A stretch of 64,000 bases of DNA from Immersiella caudata (Eukaryota; Ascomycota; Sordariomycetes; Sordariales; Lasiosphaeriaceae), in contig JAULSU010000006.1 of NCBI GenBank assembly GCA_030512335.1, positions 992,001 through 1,056,000 on the forward strand. The letters are read 5' to 3'. The notes under the pieces were generated by a model. The model made no database searches. It had not been told where the DNA came from and worked only from the letters and a program-made list of their open reading frames with translations. Made by a program: the position numbers and the translations under genes. This document shows, piece by piece, positions 10,591 through 19,634 of the stretch; position 1 is the first letter of the stretch; each line of letters begins with the position of its first letter.

Positions 10591-11123
10591 TTCGCCCTCG
10601 AGTCAGACGTTGAGACCGCACGCGCCCGCTCCGAAGCACGACGCGTCGCGAGATTGACAGCTGGTTGGGGAAAAATTCTTGTTGACCGCTGGACAGAGGG
10701 TTCTGGCTCGTCAGAGAAAATGGGCGCGGGGGCTCTCCATTCTTCATTCATCAGCTCGTAACGCCACGGAAACCGAATTGGGCGATCAGCTGATGATTCC
10801 CTATTAATCGAAGCGGAGCCCGTGGGGGGTTGTCACATCAGGGCCTTGCCAGGCCAGGCCAGGCCAATCTGCCACTCAGTCAGCCCGCAGGCAGGCGCGA
10901 CCTGCAGCATGCGAAGGTTCGGAGCAAACAGGCATCGCGGGACTCCGCACCGCCCCGTTCCATTCCCCGCCACAGCTTCATCTTCTCTTTCCGTCTTTTG
11001 CGAAACATTTCAAGCCGCCAATGACGCCACCCTTGCAGAATTTCCTAGCTGCCAAACGTTCCTCCTTCGGCCACCATTACAACATCCCGCACGTGCAACT
11101 GACACTCCACTGACAGCGGGATC
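10591..11123. promoter_or_regulatory. Divergent intergenic region
   Basis: 533 bp separate the start codons of the HATPase gene (-) and the STAND-N protein (+). No TATA-like box or clear motif was identified. Shared regulation is possible only by arrangement. Confidence 0.4.
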
Positions 11124-12711
11124 ATGGAGGCGGCGGCATCTGCCCTCGCAATTGTCCAGGCCTGTTTTGCGACCGCCAAAGGGCTTCGAAGCTTAGTCGA
11201 AAAGTATCGCAATGCTGCAACCACCATTACAGCCATCCACGCCGAGATGACGGCCGCTGCTGCCTCAATGCAGCTCCTTCACCACATTCTTCAAGAAACC
11301 CAAAGCCCCATTTCTATGCGGGTGCGGTTTGATGCGGTGCCAGAGCTCGAGCAGAACTTCGCCGTTGCCGTTGCAAGCTTCGAAATGGTGCTCGCTTGTC
11401 TTGACTCGGAGATAGAACGACTACTTCACGGTTTCGGATCCGGTGGCTACCCCGGCAAAAGGGTGCGAGCTAAACTGCTCTGGAAAGAAGAGAGCATGAG
11501 AGAGCTACTCCAGACCTTGCGAGGCCAGCATTATGCCATATTCTCAATTGTGCAGTGCTTCCAGATGTGGGTGTTCCGCTCAATCTCATTCATTTCCCCC
11601 GCGCGCCCACCTGACCAAAGATAACAAAAAAAGGCAAGGAATCGCCGACGTCAGCTCTGGAGTGGAAAGACTTCGGGACGCTGTGATATCCACCCAAAAC
11701 GGAGTCGAGAACATTCTGAGGATTCCGCCCCTCAGACACATTCAGGCTGTTTGCGCAGATCGAGGATCCCCAACCATGGCCATGCACCTGATCAGTTCTG
11801 AGACCCAAGATGCGTCTGTCCGCTTCGTTAACAAGCCAGAGATGGAGTTGACCAAGTCCGAAGAACGAATCGTCAAAGCCTATAGTCAGTTCCAATCCGT
11901 CTTATCGATGCGGTCTTCCAGCAGCCTTCACTCCAATCTCAGTCTCCCTTCCACTGTTGTCCAGATCTGGGACAGCCAGAGAGCGAATAGCTCTACCCCA
12001 GTTCCTCTCCCCAGTTGCCCTATGGGTGATGTTAGCTTCCAGAACACCACTCTACCGTTCGCCGCCTACAACAGAGTTGAAGATGTAGGTCTTGTTGAAT
12101 CCCAATCTCCACTCACGTGGACAGAAACCTGGATTGAGAAACAGGACGCCCACATCGATGTCGAGGAAGCCGAAACCGTGCCCGCCGAGGAAGACACACC
12201 AAACCACGAGGAGGCCAGCAAGTCCAGCAGCAGTACTGCCATCGCCGCCCCTGACCTCAGCACATTCCTCCAGAATATCCACAGTTTCGTGCCTGGGATG
12301 CTGCTCAATCCTCCTGCATGGGACATCGCCGCATTCGAGCCGGATTCATGCTCATTGTCAGACGGTGAGGTCGATATACAGGCTTTGCAACAATCCGGGA
12401 AAGAGATCCAAGGGGTCTACAGATCCATTGCCTCTACCTCAGGGACTGCGATGGCTCATCTCGATGGCGGTTCAATGGGCGGTCATGAACTTCAGATGAC
12501 TCAGCCACGACTAAGGGCGGCCGAGACCTCCCTCGCTATGGACGACGAGCGGGAGGACGCCGAAGGTTCTCTGTTTACCGTGATATCATCCGAAGCGTCT
12601 GCTCACCGCAGAACATCGCTGCTTACTGTTACCGAAAAATGTTCTCCTCGATCCCGGCGGAACTTGTCGATTGCATTGAGTCCCGAGGATTTCATGGAAG
12701 TAGTAGCGTAG
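11124..12711 (+). CDS. Protein with fungal STAND-type N-terminal domain, 2 exons
   Basis: Exons 11124-11566 and 11634-12711 (intron 67 bp, GTGGGT...AAG) give 506 residues. Residues 1-150 are almost wholly helical (MEAAASALAIVQACFATAKG start), with the pattern of the domain found at the front of many fungal NACHT/ankyrin STAND proteins and annotated as a fungal N-terminal domain (Pfam azaphilone-cluster protein N-terminal type). No P-loop, ankyrin or HET module follows; the rest is Ser/Glu-rich and probably disordered. It may be an adaptor or a free-standing signalling domain, but function is unknown. Intron choice is the least certain part: donor 11567 with acceptor 11633 is the only tested pairing with a good donor that keeps the frame. 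Confidence 0.7.
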
Positions 12712-13000
12712 TTCTTCAACAGGACACACCAATAATGCTAATATCTACTCTCAAGACAATTACGGGATCTCCTCAACGTTTTCATCATGTGCTTGAATAC
12801 AAGAGTTCCTCCGCCACCTATGGCAAACCAGGCCGAAGGCTTCCAGACCAGCAACCAGAGTTCGCGCTGGGTTCAAAGATAGCACATTGGTCGGCCAGTG
12901 CGACCTTGTTCGGATGGTAGGCCTGAGGAGGTCACCGCTCACATGGGGTGGTAAACGTAGGGCCTGATCTTCAGTGTCGGACCGTTCGAAAAGAACATGA
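12712..13000. other. Intergenic, nothing recognised
   Basis: Sequence between the STAND-N gene and a broken coding remnant. No convincing ORF, RNA or repeat was seen. Confidence 0.4.
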
Positions 13001-13360
13001 AGGGAAAACGGGGAGGAGATATTGTATTACTTGAGACTGGGCAACTCGAGTCGTTGGTTGGGGACAGGGATAGACACTTTGCTGCCGTTTCAGCCGGATT
13101 TTGCCGTGGATTCACCGGAGAGGCTTTCCACAGAGCGGTTCGAGGCCGTCTCCGATTGAGCTTCCAGTAAGACTGACGAGAGTTATGCTGTGGGTTTTGA
13201 GAGGGCTGGGAAGGTTGCGAGACGTATTGGCTTGTTAGGTCTGGGTTTGACCGACGCGGAGACTTTGCCGACCACTCTGCTTGATGCGGATGTGTGTGAT
13301 CTGATGGAGGTTTTCGGTGCTTGGTGTGATGATGAGGATTTGCCTCAAATTGTCTCATAG
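13001..13360 (+). pseudogene. Broken coding remnant, function unknown
   Basis: One + frame is open for 52 codons (13001-13156), has a single TGA (13157-13159), then stays open 66 codons to TAG at 13358-13360. The translation has the acidic/hydrophobic balance of real protein (for example TDAETLPTTLLDADVCDLME near 13253-13312). The frame is also stopped upstream (TGA at 12998). The antisense strand has a longer uninterrupted ORF, but it is Ser/Pro/His/Arg-rich as expected for an antisense shadow. It may be the decayed 3' part of a gene. No family recognised. Confidence 0.35.
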
Positions 13361-13626
13361 CCAGAGGTTCAACTAGGGATCACCCCCTGAATCTAGAGGT
13401 TTTCGTTTCTTGAGTTTTAGGTAACTGCGGGCCTCCAAGGACCCAACACCCCCGTCGTTGCCCCCTTGACTCCACAACCTCTCCACAACCTATCCCCAAT
13501 CTATCCACATTCCGAGGGACAAAGAAGAAAGAGAGCTTACCCCCGACATAACCTGATCCACGAGCCCCCCCATGCCGCGCCGTTCTCAGGGCCTAATCCC
13601 AGCGCAATCTTCAACAACACCACCAA

Positions 13627-13674
13627 GGCCTCGTGGCGCAACGATAGCGCGTTCGACTCCAGATCCAACGGTTA
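13627..13674 (+). tRNA. tRNA-Trp(CCA)-like gene, 5' part, split by a transposon
   Basis: Acceptor strand ggcctcg, TG, D arm gcgc-aacgata-gcgc, then anticodon stem ttcga / loop ctCCAga / stem tccaa (4 of 5 pairs), variable loop cggtt, and the first T-stem base. It breaks off at the TA target of the pogo-like element (13673-13674) and continues at 15538. The rejoined molecule is 72 nt, the usual tRNA-Trp length. Anticodon CCA specifies tryptophan. Confidence 0.65.
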
Positions 13675-13721
13675 ACGTGCGTGATAAGCGAGTCGTACGG
13701 ATAAGCGAGTCGTACACTTTC
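13675..13721 (+). repeat. Terminal inverted repeat, pogo copy 2 (perfect, 47 bp)
   Basis: Identical, as reverse complement, to 15489-15535; carries two direct copies of a 15 bp subrepeat, possible transposase binding sites. Confidence 0.93.
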
Positions 13722-13763
13722 CACCACCCTACCACAACAATCCTCAATTACACAACCACAACA

Positions 13764-15436
13764 CTAGGAAATAACAATAACTGAATCAGAAACAGATGAA
13801 TCAGACGATTCTGCAGCCTCCTGGCAAGTGCGCGCATTATGGCCAGGCTTACCGCACACGCCACAACACTGAATCTTCGTACGAGGGCCCCCTGCACCAC
13901 CACCACTTTGACGTGTTTCCTGAGCCAACTGTTCACCCAAGGCCTTCTGATCCAGTAAATCCTGTGCCTCCTGTACAGTAAGTGACCCTCCAAGCCTTAC
14001 ACGCGTTTTTTTAGCCCTCTGTCGCTTACTAAGCCCCTTATTAGCCTTTTGTAATGCGGAGACCTTTGTACGGAGAAGTACCACCTCGTGTATCATAGCT
14101 ATTGTACTTTTGGCTAATCGATTTACAGCTATTAGTATAGAGGTTAGTGAGCTGCCTTGATGGTTGGAAATTCGATTTTTAATAAACACTGATTGTGAGG
14201 TGGCCTTTTGAGGGTTATGTGGTGTTTAGGAGACCCAGGGTAGTGGTGTGGTTAGGCCTGAGGTTAGGGGTGTTAGGGTTTAAATACGTATATCTAGCTT
14301 TGATATTACCCTTTTTAGATCGTATGGTATAAGGCCGGCACTAGTAAAACCCCCCTTGATGTTTTTTTCTGTGATTAAAGTAAAAAAGGCCGTTTTAAAC
14401 GTACAGAGAAATTCCAACTTGCTGATATGTGTGATATTTATCCGTATTAACTGCTTAATTTTATAGCCGTACGTTTTTTTTAGCGGCCTAAAACAACTAA
14501 CATCTAATAGCTAAAGTAAGTGTAAGGAGTGTGGAGGTATATATAGTGTAATAATGTTATATATATAGTAGTAAGCCTCGAATTCTTCGGAGTGGTGGCT
14601 CTCGTGGCCGTTAAGGATTAGAAGCTGATATTTACCCTTTGTACGAGATAATATGTGTAAATCAAAATGCCAAATCTAATCCATACCTTTCTCATTTGTA
14701 GTCCAGCTATTGTCGGTTATTATAATACACCAGGTAGCCGGAAGGTTACATTCTTGATACTAATTGGCAAGGTGGTATTACACAGCCAAGATGATAAATA
14801 GTGGGATGGCCTAGCCTTGAGAATTTACCCCTTAGATAACTGTAACCCACTTTTAATTCCCAGGCTGGGTTTATTTAACTTTACCACGGTTATTTGAGGT
14901 AGTAATTATTATAGTGGGAGTGATAATACCTATTATAAAGCCAGTCTTGTCGAAATTATACGTATCTTTATTAAAGATACTATACTTAGCCTTTATATTA
15001 TCTATAAGGGTAAACCACTTGCTAATAATCTTTGGATCTTTGCATTTAACCCTTTAGTAGTCGTATTTACGCGATAAACGCGTTTAAAGCTTTAGCTGGC
15101 GTTTGATAAAGTTGTAAGCCCAGCGTTTACCGACAAGGGGCGCGTCGTGTCGCGTAACAATCGGTTAGCCATATCTTCCATATAATAAAGCTGAGGGTGG
15201 AATACACGTGTATATAGCTTAATTATGTACTGAATAATCGTATTTTCTTTTAAATCCGTAAGCTTACGTGAGTTAACTGGAGTATCGCGTCGTACAGGTT
15301 TACCAGCGCGTCGATTAGAGAGGGTTGTTGGTGGAATCTTGTAGATTGCCGCTGCGCTTCGAAGGCTGAGTTTTGGATTATTTTCTATAGCCCTGAGGGC
15401 TAGGATTATTCGAGATTCTGCTGGAAGCGAATCCAT
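13764..15436 (-). pseudogene. Broken DDE_1 transposase with N-terminal HTH and C-terminal CCHC knuckle
   Basis: The first 115 codons (15436-15092) are intact and begin MDSLPAESRI, with a pogo-type helix-turn-helix (RSAAAIYKIPPTTLSNR). The centre is broken by stops but keeps DDE_1 signatures. The block before GHESHHSEEF (near 14590-14630) reads Asn where the second catalytic Asp should be. The last ~140 codons (14189-13764) are intact and end with a knuckle CxxCxxxxHxxxxC (CGVCGKPGHNARTC) and an acidic Ser-rich tail. It is inactive, but its ends could be mobilised by a related transposase. Confidence 0.85.
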
Positions 15437-15488
15437 GGCAAGTTGGTGGTAGTGTGGGTGAATGAAGTAGGAAAGGCAGCGGTGCCAA

Positions 15489-15535
15489 GAAAGTGTACGA
15501 CTCGCTTATCCGTACGACTCGCTTATCACGCACGT
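15489..15535 (-). repeat. Terminal inverted repeat, pogo copy 2 (perfect, 47 bp)
   Basis: Partner of 13675-13721, followed by the duplicated TA. Confidence 0.93.
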
Positions 15536-15537
15536 TA

Positions 15538-15561
15538 TCCGTTTAAATCGAGTTGCGGTCA
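15538..15561 (+). tRNA. tRNA-Trp-like gene, 3' part (inactive)
   Basis: T stem tccg (with the A at 13674), T loop tttaaat, stem cgagt, acceptor strand tgcggtc and discriminator a. Six of seven acceptor pairs form with 13627-13633 when G-U is allowed. The invariant T-loop C (ttC) is T here and the next base is A, so the B box is damaged. Together with stem mismatches and the insertion, this is a pseudogene. Confidence 0.62.
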
Positions 15562-15942
15562 TCCATTTGCTTTTTGCTTTGCTGTTTCGTCGTCTGGCAG
15601 ACAATATGGATTGGCAGATACGACGATGGGTATTCTTTTTAAGGTGTTTCATGATTTGGAGTCAAACGCGCTACCAGCAGACACAGTATAATAATGCAGT
15701 CCTATTTCTGCTACTTAAAAGTGCGAAAGCTAACACTGCTTGGTAAGAAGAAAAGAAACATAGGTAACTGCTTCAAGATCCCGCATCTTCCACAGGCACC
15801 CATTTGCCATCGTGTGTCATTCGCTCTTTCTGGTCAACCCCAGGAACGGACAGGCGTTGCAAGGTCTCCAGATTGATAGTCAAGGGCCCGATCCAAGGGT
15901 TGACTTTGATATCCCCTGTCTGCATCGTCTTAACTTGCTTAT
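15562..15942. other. Intergenic, nothing recognised
   Basis: Sequence between the split tRNA and a dispersed repeat; no supported gene. Confidence 0.4.
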
Positions 15943-16060
15943 TGTTAGAAACACTGCACCTTGAGAATGGGTGGAAACGATAGGTAGCAATTGGCTTGAT
16001 TGTATTGCTTGTGGAGGTTCTGGCTGAAAGCCAGAACCTCCTTCTTTATAGACAAAACCG
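15943..16060 (+). repeat. Dispersed repeat, LTR-like, copy A
   Basis: Starts tgttagaaacactgcacc and includes tggaaa, ttgattgtattgc and a perfect hairpin arm pair ggaggttctggct / agccagaacctcc (16012-16042). The reverse complement of 62316-62445 shows the same ordered blocks. The TG start and position beside a coding relic suggest an LTR-retroelement end, copia-like, not proven. Confidence 0.5.
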
Positions 16061-16177
16061 TAGGATTCTGCTTCGTCGACACCATGGCTGAGGCTGACTG
16101 GCGTTCAGGCAGTGCCAGGCATCCAGTCAGCTTCGCTGACAGGAAGCCCAGGGCCCCTGAACGCCCTTTCTTTCTGA

Positions 16178-16360
16178 CAAGATCCTCCCAATAAGCGATT
16201 TACACGTATCGCCGACATCACAGAGGCGGAGGAAGCCTCTTACCGGCCGGCTAAACGCCGTAGGGTGGCCCCTGTAAAAGACCCTAAGCCAGCCATTAAG
16301 CAAGTGCAGGAGGAAATAATCTGTGGCCTCCAGAGGATTCGTAAGACCCAGGAAATGTAG
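16178..16360 (+). pseudogene. Truncated retroelement-type ORF
   Basis: 60 open codons ending in TAG at 16358-16360, with a basic, charged translation (NKRFTRIADITEAEEASYRP). It has no start and follows the LTR-like repeat at 15943. It is probably the end of a gag-like or polyprotein ORF from a deleted element. An inverted repeat (ggcgttcagg / cctgaacgcc, about 16100-16165) lies just upstream. The assignment rests on context more than motif. Confidence 0.3.
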
Positions 16361-16953
16361 TGAGCATTTTATACCATATAAATTCGTTAGGAAATCGATG
16401 TTTTGGGCATTGGTGACGACAAGGGGTGCACGTGCAGATCATGACCGGTTGCGGGGTGGATCGGTTGTGGGGTCACGACTTCTAGAGACTGCCTGTGTGC
16501 GAGGCCACGGCGTTCATTCTACTCTATCCCTATACCATTTCGTTGGCTGGAGCCGTCTTCTACATCCCAGCAGCAACCCAAAATTCGCGACCTCGGGGCA
16601 CCTCGCATCCGCCGCTCTGTTCGCAGTGCCAACGCGAAGCTTTGATGTCTCAGCCAACGATTTGATGCGCGAGTCAAAGTTCAGCACTTACATCACAAAA
16701 AACTCCAAGAGCGCAGCTCCCGGTCCATCCCAACCGCAGGCCAGCAAACAACTCGAAATTTGATACTGCAAGAACCGGGGTCGTCATGATATGCTCCACA
16801 GCGGCCCGGGGCGCAGACGCTCAAGTCCGAGCGGCCTCCTTATCGCTCAGCCAAATGCAACCCACGTCACTGCTGCTGCTCTTCTTACTCGCGCGCCTGA
16901 GTTCAACTTCTCGATCAGGACGTTCCTTGAAATCACATTGAACATCCCAACAG
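16361..16953. other. Intergenic, nothing firm
   Basis: An open stretch near 16540-16763 has plausible composition but no ATG or family signature; not called. Confidence 0.35.
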
Positions 16954-17460
16954 ATGGGCAAACCCCCCCCTTCGCCTCCACTTTCCGGTTTTGACCTGGC
17001 TTCCCTGAAGCTTACCCCTGGTCCTGGACTGGTTGTCCACGATGAGGCATTACCCAATATCAAGATAGAAGAAAACTTGGCCACATTCCTTCCTCACGCT
17101 AGTATTCAAGACATCACCAATTATTTATTTCCATTTATAACCTGTTGGATCACCGCCCTACCCGTCGTTCCGCCGAACCCGGAACCCAGAACGCCAAAAC
17201 CCAAGACGCTACCGGCAGTGTACAGCGTCGGAGCGTATCACCAACCTGGGCATTTTGCGGCGAAGATTGGCCCCCTTTCAGGCCACACTGACACCCGCGT
17301 CTCGACACTTTCCGACCGGCCTGCTAAGAACGTCATCAACACCATCATTTTCGCCAAGCAAAAGCTTATGGACGTTTACTTAGCAGAAGGAGCACCCCGG
17401 AGACTGCCTCAGGAGACTCGGAGAGAAAAAGAAAGGAAGACCGCGGAGCACACTAGGTGA
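16954..17460 (+). CDS. Doubtful hypothetical ORF, 168 aa
   Basis: ATG to TGA with no recognised domain. The N-terminus is Pro-rich, the middle moderately hydrophobic, the C-terminus Arg/Lys/Glu-rich. It lies in a 2.8 kb stretch without other genes. It could be a chance ORF or an exon of something larger. Confidence 0.22.
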   Translation: MGKPPPSPPLSGFDLASLKLTPGPGLVVHDEALPNIKIEENLATFLPHASIQDITNYLFPFITCWITALPVVPPNPEPRTPKPKTLPAVYSVGAYHQPGHFAAKIGPLSGHTDTRVSTLSDRPAKNVINTIIFAKQKLMDVYLAEGAPRRLPQETRREKERKTAEHTR

Positions 17461-18379
17461 AACCCTTCGGCACAGACCACCGCAGCGCCCACAGGGACCG
17501 CCCATGTCGTGCAGCAGTTGCCAAGGTCGGGGAAACCTAATGGTTGACCGGTGGCGCTAAGCAGTCTTGGATTTCGATAGTGTATGTAGCGTGAATCTGT
17601 ATCTGGACCGCAATTGACATATGATAGCATCCAGAAAGGGCGCTGATCGACGACTCGGGGGGAATAATCGAAGTCCTCCGGGGAACTTCCCCAGATTATT
17701 GCGACATGGTGGGGGATCACCAAGATCAAGATCAAGATCCAGTTGATTCTTGCCAATGCCAACCCACAGGGTCAAAGGCGACCAGTCGGCCATCTGAGCT
17801 GTCAGCTCGATCTGGGGGATTTGACTGCGTCCCATGCATGGTCTTGGGTAATACTGACAGCTGGGATCGTGGGTCTAAACTCTGACCGCATGGGGGCATG
17901 CGAGAAGTCTTGGTGTTTTGTCCCCTTGGGATTCATCCTTTCAAAACTTATCCCTTCCGCTGGGATTTGGATCTAGTTCTGCATGTGGACGAGGGTTGGG
18001 TAATAATTTGTCGACCCGCGAAGGATGCGCTAGTGAGTATTCGAATGCGAGTCGCAGGATTGATCGTACGATGCTGCGATGGGGTGTGAAGGGAGGCACG
18101 TAGTGTGGTGTCGGGAGGCCTTGTAAATACGAAACTGTGAGGACTTGGGTGGCATTCATGTTCTCAGTCTCACGCTTACCAGTGCTTCACGTTACCAGAG
18201 ATTCGGAGGCCAACCAAATAGATTCAGAAAGTATTGACAAAGAGAACACGTTTCGCTGGTTAATACAGCATCGAACTGTCAATGTACAGATAGAATATCC
18301 CATATGGCACACAGATTCCTCCGCATTAGATTCTCAGTATCATTCTTATCATTACAACACTCCTTGTCTCATGGTATAA
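17461..18379. other. Intergenic, nothing recognised
   Basis: 3' flank of the tyrosinase gene and doubtful ORF; no repeats or RNA genes seen. Confidence 0.4.
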
Positions 18380-19634
18380 TCAGAGGTAGATGTAGCACAG
18401 CGGGGATCCTCCCAAGGTGTTGAGCACGTCCTTGATCTGCTTCTGGGGACCAAGGGAGCCCATGTCGAGCCAGTCGTTGACAGTGCCGTTGCGACTGGGC
18501 GGGTTGTTGCGGAAGGTGATGGTGCCGTTGATCTTGTTGGCTTGGGCCGGGTGAAGGACCTGCCAAATCCAGTAGACGCGGTCAATCATGGCGTGGTGGA
18601 GGTAGAATGCAGGGTCGTTGAGGGAGGTGAACACGTCGGAGCCGTCACCGCCCATGGCGTAGTGGCCGGCACCGTGGAGGCGGAGGGTGCCGAAGGGGCC
18701 CTGGAGCTCATCCTGGAAGTGGCCGATGGACTGGGAGGCGGGGCCGACGGTGATGTTGAGCAGGTTAGCGGCGGTGAAGGTCGAAGTGGTGGCTGCCATG
18801 GTCAGGTCACGGCGCTGGCAACGCGGGTTGTAGGCCTTGACATCGGTGAAGACGGGGGTGTAGCCCTGCATAGCGGGCTGGACTGGACCGATGTTGATGA
18901 CCTTGTCGACAAAGGGGCCCGACTTGACGCAGCCTCCGCCGGCGCCCGAGGGCAGCCAGATGCGACCAGCGCCGACGACAGAGCCGTTGTGGGCGAAGAA
19001 GTGGCCATCGCCGCCGAGCGAGGTGTCGGAGCCGTCAAAGACGGGGGAGAAGTTGAGGTTGTTCTGGTACTTGAACCAGTTCCAGTAAGGGAGGTGGCCC
19101 TGGTACCCGCACTGGTTGCGGAGCTTCTGCTCCCAGAGCCAGATGAGGTAGCGATGCCAAGTCAGGAAATTGGCGGTGCCGTGGATGGTGTTGGTCTGGT
19201 TCATGTGGACCGCGACATAGTCGTCAAAGTGGTTCTGCGCCGCAGAGAAGGTTGGGTCAGCCGAAGGCAGCTCCCAGAGGCAGCGGACCGCGCGGATGTA
19301 GTCCTTCCGCTCATGCTTGGATAGGTGGTCCCTGGATCGAGGATTAGAATCGGAGATTGGTCAAAAAAAGAGAGACAGCGGCCAAAACCTACCAATCGCG
19401 GCGGATGGCAGCGTTACCGAGATGGCACCCGTTGCCGCCGAACAGGCTCCGCTTCGCAACGCCCGGGCCCTGGCCTTCGGCCTCTTCCTGAGCCTTGAGC
19501 GCGTCTTCGGCCTGCTGCTGCAGGGCGGCGAGCACGGCATTGGGGTCGTTGCTGGAGAGGTCGGCGAACTGGGGTGCCGCAGTCACACTGACTGCCGCAC
19601 CGAGAAGGAGTGTGTGTACAAACGAGAGACGCAT
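18380..19634 (-). CDS. Secreted tyrosinase (type-3 copper), 2 exons
   Basis: Exons 19634-19393 and 19331-18380 (61 bp intron) encode 397 residues. The protein would oxidise phenols to quinones, for example in melanin or phenolic metabolism, outside the cell. Residues 1-20 (MRLSFVHTLLLGAAVSVTAA) form a signal peptide. The CuA site is seen as His123, His131 (IHGTANF) and His140 (LTWHR). CuB is seen as His300 and His304 (HGAGH) with His326/His327 in DPAFYLHHAMIDRVYW. The length and the ending CYIYL match the short secreted fungal tyrosinases, which lack a long C-terminal lid. Family assignment is firm; substrate is unknown. Confidence 0.95.

Larger units (their letters stand above)
13675..15535 (-). 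mobile_element. Pogo/Fot-like DDE transposon, copy 2, inside a tRNA-Trp-like gene
   Basis: 1,861 bp bounded by TA duplications (13673-13674, 15536-15537) with perfect 47 bp inverted repeats (13675-13721 and 15489-15535). Each contains the motif ataagcgagtcgtac twice. The transposase runs on the minus strand. It is a subfamily distinct from copy 1: same terminal plan, but agtcgtac instead of agcggcgc in the subrepeats. Perfect ends suggest a younger insertion than copy 1. Confidence 0.92.

Noticed and set aside
12939..13358. 139-codon minus ORF with ATG
   Set aside because: Composition (Ser, Pro, His, Arg, Asn) is that of an antisense of the more protein-like + frame at 13001-13360.
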